From JACCYQ01 sp036675565 (lineage in GTDB: Bacteria; Bacteroidota; Bacteroidia; Chitinophagales; Chitinophagaceae), in assembly GCA_036675565.1 (NCBI GenBank), contig JAKFER010000176.1, forward strand, positions 1-9,976: a stretch of 9,976 bases of DNA, in the 5' to 3' direction. Under the pieces are notes generated by a model that did no database searches, was not told where the DNA came from, and worked only from the letters and a program-made list of their open reading frames with translations. Below are positions 1 to 5,535 of this stretch, in pieces (position 1 is the stretch's first letter; the number at the start of each line of letters is the position of its first letter). Position numbers and translations under genes: made by a program.

Positions 1-1
1 G

Positions 2-73
2 CAAGAAACGGAGGTGAGGTTTGAAAACCTTTTAAGTGAAAGAAGCCTGCTATCAAAAGAAAAAGTGACATAA
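2..73 (+). CDS. possible C-terminal end of a gene cut by the window edge
   Basis: An open frame enters from the left edge and stops with TAA at 71-73, giving 23 charged residues (it begins QETEVRFENLL and ends LLSKEKVT). The composition looks like a plausible helical C-terminus, but the piece is too short to assign to a family. It could equally be a chance open frame, since the other plus frames close within about 25 bases. No function is proposed. Confidence 0.25.
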   Translation, partial: QETEVRFENLLSERSLLSKEKVT

Positions 74-305
74 CTGCCCGAACAACTACGTCAAAAAAGA
101 AAAAATATTAAGGTAAGCAGAAAAGTATACGGCTGCCGGATAAAAAAGTGTAATTCCCTTATTACTTTCGCCTTGCCTTCTTAAATGCTTTGCAATATAG
201 AAAGCATTATTCTACTAAAGTTTACAAGATATATAAGAGGCTAATTTGTTGAAAATCATCGGATAAATTCTCCGTTGGTATTTTTAATTGGAAATTAACT
301 TATAA
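74..305. other. gene-free stretch upstream of the toxin-antitoxin pair
   Basis: No open frame of useful length is seen here. The stretch is AT-rich and must contain the promoter of the downstream pair, but no convincing match to the Bacteroidota TTG / TAnnTTTG promoter could be fixed. The one clear structure is the inverted repeat at 184-208, listed separately. Confidence 0.5.
184..208. repeat. inverted repeat upstream of the toxin-antitoxin pair
   Basis: AATGCTTT (184-191) and AAAGCATT (201-208) are perfect 8-bp arms around a 9-base spacer. It lies about 100 bp before the toxin start. It could be the operator of the XRE antitoxin, as these regulators usually bind inverted repeats in their own promoter, or a weak terminator of the gene to the left. 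No long T-run follows, so an operator is somewhat more likely. The role is inferred. Confidence 0.4.
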
Positions 306-836
306 GTGAATAACTTTACAGTAGAAATATGGGATGATGAAGGTGCTAAATGTACCTTTTATACAGTTCGTTGGGATGAGGCCAGAGATAATGAAACAGA
401 TAAGTTCTTTGCAAAATATAATGCTGTTCCTGAATTGAAAAGTGAAGTTCAGAAACTACTAAGTTTTGTGCTGGATAGCATAGGTGATGACCACGGCGCT
501 ATAGATACTTTATTTAACAGGTTTGAGCAGGAAGTGGTAGGGCTGCCCAATAAAGGCAGTGCTAATGTAAATGGCATCGTATTTCTTTTTCCCAATTTTC
601 CGTTAAGGCTATACGCATTGAGGGTAAAGAACAGAAAAGACCTGGTAGTATTGTTTAATGGCGGCATAAAATCGGCTCAAACAAACCAGGCAAGCAAAGA
701 CCTTAATTTAAAATGGATTGAAGCCTGCCAGTTTGCAAAGAGAATTGAAGAAGCGTTAAGAGATAAAGAAATAATAATTGATTCAAAAAAACGAAAGCTG
801 TTATCAACCAACGGTGACGAAGAAATTATCTTATAA
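306..836 (+). CDS. RelE/HigB-like putative toxin of a toxin-antitoxin pair
   Basis: This 176-residue soluble protein has no signal peptide or membrane segment. The stretch RLYALRVKNRKDLVVLFNGG (residues about 101-120), followed by a Lys/Gln segment and a C-terminal helix, has the layout of the RelE/HigB (Gp49-like) fold, whose members cut mRNA on the ribosome. It is longer than a classical HigB of about 100-120 residues, mainly through an N-terminal half rich in acidic residues. The GTG start directly follows an in-frame TAA and there is no Met codon in the frame, so GTG is the natural choice; no Shine-Dalgarno is visible. An XRE gene follows after 14 bp, the toxin-first order known from higBA. 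The family assignment rests on motif resemblance and context. No catalytic residues were identified with certainty, so toxin activity is an inference. Confidence 0.65.
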   Translation: MNNFTVEIWDDEGAKCTFYTVRWDEARDNETDKFFAKYNAVPELKSEVQKLLSFVLDSIGDDHGAIDTLFNRFEQEVVGLPNKGSANVNGIVFLFPNFPLRLYALRVKNRKDLVVLFNGGIKSAQTNQASKDLNLKWIEACQFAKRIEEALRDKEIIIDSKKRKLLSTNGDEEIIL

Positions 837-837
837 A

Positions 838-843
838 AGGAGG
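838..843 (+). promoter_or_regulatory. strong Shine-Dalgarno of the antitoxin gene
   Basis: A perfect AGGAGG sits 7 bases before the ATG at 851 and begins right after the toxin stop codon. Genes in this window, as in Bacteroidota generally, mostly lack such sites, so it stands out. It would favour high antitoxin translation relative to the GTG-started toxin lacking a ribosome-binding site, the ratio a toxin-antitoxin pair needs. Confidence 0.7.
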
Positions 844-850
844 ATTTTTT

Positions 851-1120
851 ATGAGAAGCAAAGTAGCAAAAAAAATACAAAGTGAAACGCCTGAAGAATT
901 GCGCATTTTTGTGCGGCAATATACTGATATTATTGTTAGGATCAATGAACTGATTAAAGCAAAAGGGTATACGCAGAAAGACTTGGCAGATAAGTTAAAC
1001 AAAAGACCTTCTGAAATTAATAAATGGCTGAAAGGGAACCACAATCTTACCCTTAAAACTATTGCTAAGCTAGAAGCTCAATTGGGCGCACCAATAATTT
1101 ACGTTAAGCGAGCTTCATAG
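851..1120 (+). CDS. XRE-family helix-turn-helix antitoxin/regulator
   Basis: This 89-residue protein has a Cro/C1-type helix-turn-helix at about residues 33-79. The pattern is clear: YTQKDLADKLNKRPSEINKW is the helix-turn-recognition-helix core, followed by HNLTLKTIAKLEAQLG. The first 30 residues form a charged helix that could contact the toxin. It is the second gene of a two-gene unit, 14 bp behind the putative toxin, with its own strong ribosome-binding site. In HigA-type systems the antitoxin both neutralises the toxin and represses the operon by binding an operator upstream; the inverted repeat at 184-208 is a candidate. A plain regulator without antitoxin function is the alternative. 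The DNA-binding domain is certain; the antitoxin role is inferred from the neighbour. Confidence 0.85.
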   Translation: MRSKVAKKIQSETPEELRIFVRQYTDIIVRINELIKAKGYTQKDLADKLNKRPSEINKWLKGNHNLTLKTIAKLEAQLGAPIIYVKRAS

Positions 1121-1164
1121 CATTTTACTCTCCCAAAGAAGTAATCCGTTCTATACAAATTTTC

Positions 1165-1548
1165 TCATTTTTCAAGAATTGACTGCTTTTCGTAAAAGTC
1201 TTCAATTTTTAACAGTTCTACATAATGCGACCAACACAATAAGTGAGAAGCCTTCTCACTTATTGGATATTCAAGGTAAAAAAGCCTCATATAGATTAGA
1301 TTGCTCCTGCTAAACCCTTTACCGTGAAGCCGGCTTAAGTCTGTAGCAAGAGTATTAATCAAAGATTTACCATACGCTGCGCGTTCCAGACCGCCCTGTT
1401 CAAATTCAACAATATAACGGCCTATCTTCCAATAAGTAGTTACCAACTGTATGTTTACGGTATGGATTGCCTGTTGCCTTCCCTGGTCATAGGCCGTAGA
1501 AATCTGGCTAACAAGTTCTTTATAATCTTTCGAGTTCGTCATCTCCAT
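1165..1548 (-). CDS. truncated DUF1016 (YhcG-type) protein, nuclease domain missing
   Basis: This 127-residue protein matches the N-terminal domain of DUF1016/YhcG proteins. Recognisable parts are the QGRQQAIHTVNIQLVTTYWK helix, IGRYIVEFEQGG, ERAAYGKSLINTLATDLS, FSRSNLIYMRLFYLEYP and the LLCWSHYVELLKI core. Complete family members have roughly 340-390 residues and carry a C-terminal PDDEXK nuclease domain. Here translation stops at 1165, right after FYEKQSILEK, where the link to the nuclease begins. The family segment between ELLKI and FYEKQ is also about five residues short, suggesting an in-frame deletion. No trace of the nuclease domain was found further left, where the XRE gene converges. 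It lies 20 bp behind the nucleotidyltransferase-HEPN gene and is probably co-transcribed with it. It may be a degrading remnant or a stand-alone N-terminal domain; the nuclease function is absent either way. Confidence 0.8.
   Translation of the reverse strand: MEMTNSKDYKELVSQISTAYDQGRQQAIHTVNIQLVTTYWKIGRYIVEFEQGGLERAAYGKSLINTLATDLSRLHGKGFSRSNLIYMRLFYLEYPISEKASHLLCWSHYVELLKIEDFYEKQSILEK
1237..1265. repeat. near-perfect 29-bp palindrome inside the DUF1016 gene
   Basis: Positions 1237-1250 and 1252-1265 are exact 14-base reverse complements (arm CAATAAGTGAGAAG) around a single central base. On the minus strand it encodes PISEKASHLL of the DUF1016 domain. The transcript would form a strong hairpin. 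Part of the symmetry comes from conserved SE...SH codons in the family, but 14 perfect pairs exceed what that requires. Function unknown. Confidence 0.7.
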
Positions 1549-1568
1549 AATCCAATTCTTAAATTTAT

Positions 1569-2426
1569 TCAGTCGCCCAAATCTGCAATTCGCTCTTTGC
1601 AGATTCTATCTACAATGGGTATCATGGCCGATACCCGCTCAATAAGTATAGATAATTCCTGTTCTGTTATTGTAAAATCCTCCCGGTAGCGGGCATCTAC
1701 ATAACCCTGCTTCAGTAACTCAAAAAGATCTTTCTCCCGCTTATCTGTTTCGGCCCTGAATACGTGAAAAAGTTCTTCGGAATAAGGTTTGGCTTTCCGG
1801 CGTAGCTTCCAGAGGTTGTGCGTTTTGGGCTTATAGTCTGTAAATGCCAACAGCGTGGCATAGTAAAGACTTTCTGTAGATTGATGCAACTCGAAAGTAG
1901 CTATTCTTAAATTGCCCTCATTCTTGTAAAATTTTGAACCTTTCAAGAAAGCTGCGCCCTGTGGAAACCATGTATCAAAATATCGCAGTGCTTTTTCTTT
2001 CTGCTCTGCAGGAGTAAGCTCTCTTGGTTCTGAAAATTGTACGGTGCCTTTATCATACATCAGAATGCCTTCTTTCACTATATCTATCCAAAAATATTCG
2101 CCCCATTCCAATCCTTTATTAATATAATCTATGTCGTGTATTTCCAGGTTTATGGGAGGCTCAAACATTTCAGCTTTGGATGCAATGATGCTTTCCTGCA
2201 CATACGATTTTTCGGGATTGTTTTTTGTTACCACCAAAAAATCATAATCGCTGATGTATTCAAATGTGATGCCTTTGGAAATATACTTGTGCTCTACATA
2301 CTTGTTCTTAGCATAGCTTCCAAACAGTATGATCATTTCAGGATTTACCACCTCTTTAATGATTTCGGTAATTATCCTGATCTCATGCTGCTTTTTCTCC
2401 GGCAGGTATGCTAAAGATTCTTTCAT
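1569..2426 (-). CDS. nucleotidyltransferase and HEPN domain fusion protein
   Basis: This 285-residue cytosolic protein joins two domains. Residues about 15-125 form a minimal nucleotidyltransferase of the Pol-beta superfamily: the ILFGSYAKNK motif has Gly36-Ser37, and SDYDFLVV supplies Asp60 and Asp62, the metal-binding pair; Glu95 in INLEIHDID could be the third acidic residue. Residues about 140-280 form a HEPN domain with RIATFELHQSTESLYYATLL, YKPKTHNLWKL (His203) and a YVDARYREDF segment. The usual HEPN RNase motif R-x4-6-H is not clearly complete, so RNase activity is doubtful. Split MNT/HEPN pairs act as toxin-antitoxin systems in which the nucleotidyltransferase AMPylates the HEPN toxin; the fusion suggests related self-control, which is inferred. 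The DUF1016 gene follows after 20 bp, and a 16-bp palindrome lies 19-34 bp upstream of the start. Confidence 0.85.
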   Translation of the reverse strand: MKESLAYLPEKKQHEIRIITEIIKEVVNPEMIILFGSYAKNKYVEHKYISKGITFEYISDYDFLVVTKNNPEKSYVQESIIASKAEMFEPPINLEIHDIDYINKGLEWGEYFWIDIVKEGILMYDKGTVQFSEPRELTPAEQKEKALRYFDTWFPQGAAFLKGSKFYKNEGNLRIATFELHQSTESLYYATLLAFTDYKPKTHNLWKLRRKAKPYSEELFHVFRAETDKREKDLFELLKQGYVDARYREDFTITEQELSILIERVSAMIPIVDRICKERIADLGD

Positions 2427-2444
2427 AAATAAGGAATAGGGCTG

Positions 2445-2460
2445 ATTTTAGCGCTAAAAT
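2445..2460. promoter_or_regulatory. 16-bp perfect palindrome, candidate operator of the nucleotidyltransferase-HEPN gene
   Basis: ATTTTAGCGCTAAAAT is its own reverse complement. It ends 19 bp upstream of the minus-strand start at 2426, where a promoter-proximal repressor site would lie. The symmetry is seen directly; the regulatory role is inferred. The binding protein is unknown; the only DNA-binding regulator in the neighbourhood is the XRE protein. Confidence 0.45.
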
Positions 2461-2564
2461 TACATAATAATTTATTGGAATAGAATGTGTTTACAGCTTT
2501 CAATTCCCTATATCTACTCATTTAATAAATTTGAGCTGCTGAATCAATTTTTTTGTAAAACCTT

Positions 2565-2687
2565 CTACATTTTTCCATTTACTAATTTTTCATTTACGCC
2601 TTTTATTGGTGTTTTCCAGGCACCTGTGCGTTGGCTCACCAACAAACAATTATAAGCATTATTCAATCCATTGTATGCATTAACCAT
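2565..2687 (-). CDS. doubtful 40-codon open frame, perhaps a gene remnant
   Basis: An ATG-started frame gives 40 residues, including SQRTGAWKTPIKGVNEKL, which reads like ordinary protein rather than random AT-rich DNA. Another readable stretch follows its TAG before further stops, as expected of a decayed coding region. No family is recognised. It may be chance; it is recorded because the stretch is otherwise empty. Confidence 0.2.
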   Translation of the reverse strand: MVNAYNGLNNAYNCLLVSQRTGAWKTPIKGVNEKLVNGKM

Positions 2688-2754
2688 CCCAAATTATCAT
2701 TTTAGGAAGTGCAATTAAGTTGTTTTCATTAAGAATATCCCGGGGATACAATAC

Positions 2755-2833
2755 AGATATCCCATATCTTATAAGGAGTGGGTTATTACTGGGATATCTA
2801 TGGGTTATCTATGGGTTATCTATGGGTTAACTA
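2755..2833. repeat. five tandem 11-bp repeats with an upstream inverted copy
   Basis: Five head-to-tail 11-base units lie at 2779-2789, 2790-2800, 2801-2811, 2812-2822 and 2823-2833. The consensus is TGGGTTATCTA: units three and four are identical, unit two is TGGGATATCTA, unit five TGGGTTAACTA, and unit one has a diverged end. AGATATCCCA at 2755-2764 is the exact reverse complement of the first ten bases of unit two. A further TATCCC/GGGATA pair lies at 2736-2748. The 11-bp period is close to one helical turn, so the units would face the same side of the DNA, as in iteron or multi-site operator arrays. Slippage is the simpler alternative. Confidence 0.75.
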
Positions 2834-2915
2834 TTTTAGTACAGGACACAATAATATTGTGAAAATGCAGAAACTTAAAATGCACGCAGTTTTGCAAAAC
2901 AGCTATTGCTAACAG

Positions 2916-3821
2916 TTATTTTTTATTCAAAGTTTGCATTATCCAGCTGTTAAACGAAGAAACTCTAGTCCATGCCATGATAGAACCATAATATCCATTC
3001 TTTGCAAAATTTTCAATGTCTGCATTTGTAGAATGACATAGTCCTACAAGTTCCCATGCATTTCCTTTTTTTCTAAAAAGCCCACCTCCACTATCTCCGC
3101 CATTGCACACATACTCCAGTGGTTTTGGAGCTGAATTTCCCATTCTATTTAAAGTTGTGTCCGTGGGACTGTCAAAATCGCAATATAAAAGTGTATGAAT
3201 ATTATTTAAAAGTTTCCCTCCGATACTATCAATTACGTTTTCTCCTGCAATTTTTTTACCAACTGAAACAACTGTATTTGGCTTATTTGCAATTCCCGAT
3301 GCTCCATATCCAATTCCAACAACGTCTTCATTTAATTCATCGATAGAATTATTAAGTGTAGCAGGTAATATATTGTTTACATTTTCCTGTAGTTCAATTA
3401 TAGCAATATCACGTGAACCCTTGGTTGACTTATTAAAATACTCCGGATGGATAATTATAGATTTACCCTGATACCTTCGACCATTAAACTTAAAAAAGAA
3501 TTTTGAAACATCAGCAGGGCGTGGGTTGGAAGCTACATTGGCTATTACTGTTTGTCCACCTATTTCCATTGTATCAGGATGAAAGTCATATTCCATAAAA
3601 ACATGGGCAGCTGATAACACATACTTTGTTCCTATAAAGACACAAGAGCCCTTAAGTTTATCAGCATCATTAACAACTTCTCCAACACAATCAAATTGTT
3701 TTTGGCTTCCCAGTTCAATATATTTGGTTTCATCAACATCGTGCCTTATAACTCCTGAGCAAAGAAAAATGGAAATCGATAAACAAAAAGCAATTTTAAT
3801 AATCGTTTTGCAAAATGACAT
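2916..3821 (-). CDS. secreted trypsin-like (S1 family) serine protease
   Basis: This 301-residue protein begins with a signal peptide (hydrophobic core residues about 7-20, probable cleavage near CSG at 21-23; a Cys is present but the lipobox is poor). The chymotrypsin-fold catalytic triad is complete: His73 in VLSAAHVF, Asp138 in SRDIAIIEL and Ser244 in CNGGDSGGGLF. Cys45, Cys60, Cys214, Cys239 and Cys262 could form disulfides after export. The length fits one protease domain with no extra module. It should act in the periplasm or outside the cell on unknown protein substrates. It stands alone: a 489-bp gene-poor stretch follows it and 349 bp separate it from the copper cluster. The 20-bp palindrome 35 bp upstream of its start suggests a dedicated regulator. 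Family and catalytic competence are clear; the biological role is not. Confidence 0.9.
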   Translation of the reverse strand: MSFCKTIIKIAFCLSISIFLCSGVIRHDVDETKYIELGSQKQFDCVGEVVNDADKLKGSCVFIGTKYVLSAAHVFMEYDFHPDTMEIGGQTVIANVASNPRPADVSKFFFKFNGRRYQGKSIIIHPEYFNKSTKGSRDIAIIELQENVNNILPATLNNSIDELNEDVVGIGYGASGIANKPNTVVSVGKKIAGENVIDSIGGKLLNNIHTLLYCDFDSPTDTTLNRMGNSAPKPLEYVCNGGDSGGGLFRKKGNAWELVGLCHSTNADIENFAKNGYYGSIMAWTRVSSFNSWIMQTLNKK

Positions 3822-4140
3822 AATACAAGTTTAAAGTTTCTAATAATAAGTCAATAATACGAATTAATTCGTATTTACTTTTAAAAATATTACTTTAATG
3901 TAAAAATTTAGACTTGTAAATTAATGGCATACACAAAGCCTATTTATGCCGTTGATTACTTGTTGCTATGAATGACCAGGCGGATACAAGCTATTACGAA
4001 AGATAGCTGCAGGTTGAAGTCTCAACTACATGCGCAGGCATTTACAATGTACAAGAGAGCCAATACAGCTATCACTTTCTCTTCCAATGAAGAGCCGTAG
4101 GGATAATAGAAAGTTTTATTTTTTTCATGGAACAAAGTTC
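3822..4140. other. gap between protease gene and copper cluster terminator
   Basis: Apart from the palindrome at 3856-3875 nothing firm is seen. A 42-codon plus-strand frame (3972-4100, ending ANTAITFSSNEEP) resembles coding sequence slightly, but has no recognisable family. The T-rich part at about 4114-4125 adjoins the terminator of the copper cluster. Confidence 0.5.
3856..3875. promoter_or_regulatory. 20-bp perfect palindrome, candidate operator of the protease gene
   Basis: The left half AATACGAATT and right half AATTCGTATT are exact reverse complements with no spacer. The site ends 35 bp upstream of the minus-strand ATG at 3821, overlapping or next to where the promoter should be. Such a long uninterrupted palindrome in this position fits a dimeric repressor or activator site. 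The symmetry is certain, the function inferred. Confidence 0.5.
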
Positions 4141-4164
4141 AAAAAAAAGCTGCCTAAGCAGCTC
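4141..4164 (-). terminator. intrinsic terminator at the end of the copper cluster
   Basis: Read on the minus strand, a 6-bp stem AGCTGC/GCAGCT with a four-base TTAG loop is followed at once by eight T. The stem can extend by a G-U and two A-U pairs. It starts a few bases behind the stop codon of the Csp gene. This is a textbook Rho-independent terminator and marks the right-to-left end of the copper cluster. Confidence 0.85.
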
Positions 4165-4170
4165 TTGCTA

Positions 4171-4512
4171 TCATGCTGTAGCACCTGCCATACTTCTACA
4201 TTCTTCTGCACATTTGTAACATGCCTCTGCACATTCTTTACAATGTTCGTGGTCATGTTGAGCACATTCATCACCACAAGCCTGGCAGATGTCTGCACAT
4301 AAACGACAAAGTTCTTTCGCTGTCTGCCCATTCATACTCATCACTTGTGCTGCTGCATAGCAAATAGCTGCGCATTCCATATCCAATTGAATGCAACGAG
4401 CCATCATTTTAACATCATCTTCCCGCAAGCAGGCAGAAGCGCAGTGGTTACAAATTGATGCACAACGAAGACAAGCATCAATACAGCTTTGGTACATTTG
4501 ATTGTGAGCCAT
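4171..4512 (-). CDS. four-helix-bundle copper storage protein (Csp/DUF326 type)
   Basis: This 113-residue protein has 19 cysteines, mostly three or four residues apart along amphipathic helices (for example residues 10, 14, 17, 21, 24, 28, then 40, 47, 51, 69, 72, 76, 79, 83, 91, 94, 98, 101, 105). This is the signature of Csp copper storage proteins: four helices whose cysteines point inward and bind many Cu(I) ions per monomer. A His-rich turn HDHEHC (86-91) lies before the last helix and may serve as a metal entry site. There is no signal peptide, so it should be cytosolic like Csp3. It is the last gene of the copper cluster, with an intrinsic terminator immediately behind it. A frameshifted relative lies at 5536-5690. 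Older annotations call this family 'ferredoxin' or DUF326; iron-sulfur binding is unlikely given the regular helical Cys spacing. Confidence 0.9.
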   Translation of the reverse strand: MAHNQMYQSCIDACLRCASICNHCASACLREDDVKMMARCIQLDMECAAICYAAAQVMSMNGQTAKELCRLCADICQACGDECAQHDHEHCKECAEACYKCAEECRSMAGATA

Positions 4513-4613
4513 AAGATTTTAATTTTGTGTTTTTGAAAATATTATTCTACAATCTGCTACAAAGATTACGCCTTCCACACAATGCTGTTGTACAATTATG
4601 GATATTTTGTATA

Positions 4614-4874
4614 CTATAGATATACATCATCAATGGTTTTTCTTGCAGTAGATCCTTTTACTTTGAAATCTTTTGGTGAATAATTGTACACTTTTCTGAA
4701 CTGCAATGAAAATGCTGTGGACTACTGTAGGTTTCTTATTGCATTATTGATTGCCATGTCTCCATAAAGAATTATTCCCTTAACTTTTTTTAACTTCTGC
4801 AACAATTGCAATTTTTTATTTGAGGGTTTCTCATGTAGTTCTACTTTTCCCAACAAGATATTTTGATTGAAGCT
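4614..4874 (-). pseudogene. remnant of an AraC-type regulator, likely the lost copper regulator
   Basis: One minus-strand frame runs from 4874 to a TAG at 4614-4616 and is interrupted by an in-frame TAG at 4722-4724. Downstream of that stop it reads AFSLQFRKVYNYSPKDF, the typical end of the AraC/XylS second helix-turn-helix. Upstream it reads LLGKVELHEKPSNKKLQLLQ and then LKKVKGIILYGDMAINNAIR. From memory this resembles the N-terminal part of AraC regulators with an HMA-like domain found in Bacteroidota copper clusters. Those proteins are about 190 residues; only about 85 codons remain, so the middle, including the first helix-turn-helix, is deleted. A short ATG frame from 4897 (MNQNNKYEASIK) may be the frameshifted start. 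The AraC tail is fairly clear; the HMA-type assignment is less sure. Confidence 0.65.
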
Positions 4875-4928
4875 TCATACTTATTATTTTGGTTCATCGT
4901 AGCATGTTGATTTCACACTCCCAGCTTA

Positions 4929-5510
4929 CTACTTTTTCAAAATAATTGGCATCTCTACTCTCATCCGCTCCCATGCAACTGCAATTTTTGCTTGTCCATT
5001 CTTTCCATTTTCAATGAAGTACTGCAAACGCTCTGTATGTGGAACTTTAATCGGCTTCACTTTCAATCTTACCACATCTTCTTTTTCATCATATTCAGTA
5101 GCCAAATGTTGTTTCCACTGTTTATTGATGATGATGATCCATTCATTTTTACCCGGAATGGTGAAGATGGCATACTTGCCTGCGGGAATTTCTTTGCCGC
5201 CTGCAAGAAAAGGTTTATCAATTTCAAGCGTAGTTGCATCATGAGCACCGGTTACCCATACTTCATCATATGGAACCAAGCCGCCCCATATAATTCTTTT
5301 CCGAACGCCGGGTGAATGGTACACTATTTTCACGCTGTCACTATTGATTACAGCAACAGCCATAGATTTTATACTTTTCTTACTGGTATCTTTTACTAAG
5401 TTAGGGTTGTAACAAACCGCTTCATTTTTTTGCGCCTGTGCTGTAATTGAGAGCAGCGTAATTGTAATTAGCAGAGTAAGTAAATTCATTTTCTTTTGCA
5501 TAGTAAACAT
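4929..5510 (-). CDS. secreted DUF2911 family protein
   Basis: This 193-residue protein has a signal peptide (cleavage probably after AQA at residues 24-26; starts at Met4 or Met8 are also possible). It is followed by one DUF2911 domain at about residues 45-190. Family landmarks are VKIVYHSPGVRKRIIWGGLV, PYDEVWVTGAHDATTLE, GGKEIPAGKYAIFTIPG and WIIIINKQW. DUF2911 proteins are exported, probably beta-rich, and of unknown function; they are frequent in Bacteroidota. Its position inside the copper cluster, between the multicopper oxidase and Csp genes and on the same strand, suggests a role linked to metal stress, but no metal-binding motif is evident. It lies 25 bp downstream of the Csp pseudogene. 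The family call is firm, the function unknown. Confidence 0.9.
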   Translation of the reverse strand: MFTMQKKMNLLTLLITITLLSITAQAQKNEAVCYNPNLVKDTSKKSIKSMAVAVINSDSVKIVYHSPGVRKRIIWGGLVPYDEVWVTGAHDATTLEIDKPFLAGGKEIPAGKYAIFTIPGKNEWIIIINKQWKQHLATEYDEKEDVVRLKVKPIKVPHTERLQYFIENGKNGQAKIAVAWERMRVEMPIILKK

Positions 5511-5535
5511 GTTGGAGTTTTATCTTTTCTTAAAA

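Larger units (their letters stand above)
2427..2915. other. 489-bp gene-poor stretch with palindrome and repeat array
   Basis: No convincing gene is seen. It holds a 16-bp palindrome (2445-2460), a weak 40-codon minus-strand frame (2565-2687), and the tandem 11-bp repeat cluster (2755-2833). A perfect 12-bp palindrome GTTTTGCAAAAC (2889-2900) lies behind the protease stop codon; without a T-run it is a poor terminator. Confidence 0.6.

Noticed and set aside
2630..2643. GTTGG-CTCA-CCAAC hairpin considered as an integron attC core
   Set aside because: The GTTRRRY core is not matched, there is no paired second core and no integrase; a short chance hairpin is enough.
2889..3815. TTTTGCAAAAC found both behind the protease stop (2889-2900) and at its start codons (3805-3815)
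   Set aside because: The upstream copy is coding sequence for FCKT, and such self-complementary AT-rich 11-mers recur easily; no evidence of a mobile element boundary.
2916..3821. Trypsin-like protease as an effector of the neighbouring toxin/HEPN cassette
   Set aside because: Defence-associated proteases act in the cytosol, whereas this one has a signal peptide and is separated by a 489-bp gap, so a shared system is not supported.
3826..3854. TTG ... TAAACTTG on the minus strand as a Bacteroidota promoter for the protease gene
   Set aside because: Spacing is acceptable, but the -7 match is imperfect and would leave almost no leader before the ATG at 3821.
3972..4100. A 42-codon plus-strand frame ending ANTAITFSSNEEP
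   Set aside because: It looks mildly protein-like, but no family is recognised, there is no ribosome-binding site, and the length is within chance for AT-rich DNA.
4030..4302. A 90-codon plus-strand open frame with many Cys and Thr
   Set aside because: It runs antisense through the terminator and the Csp gene; its composition simply mirrors the Cys-rich Csp codons.
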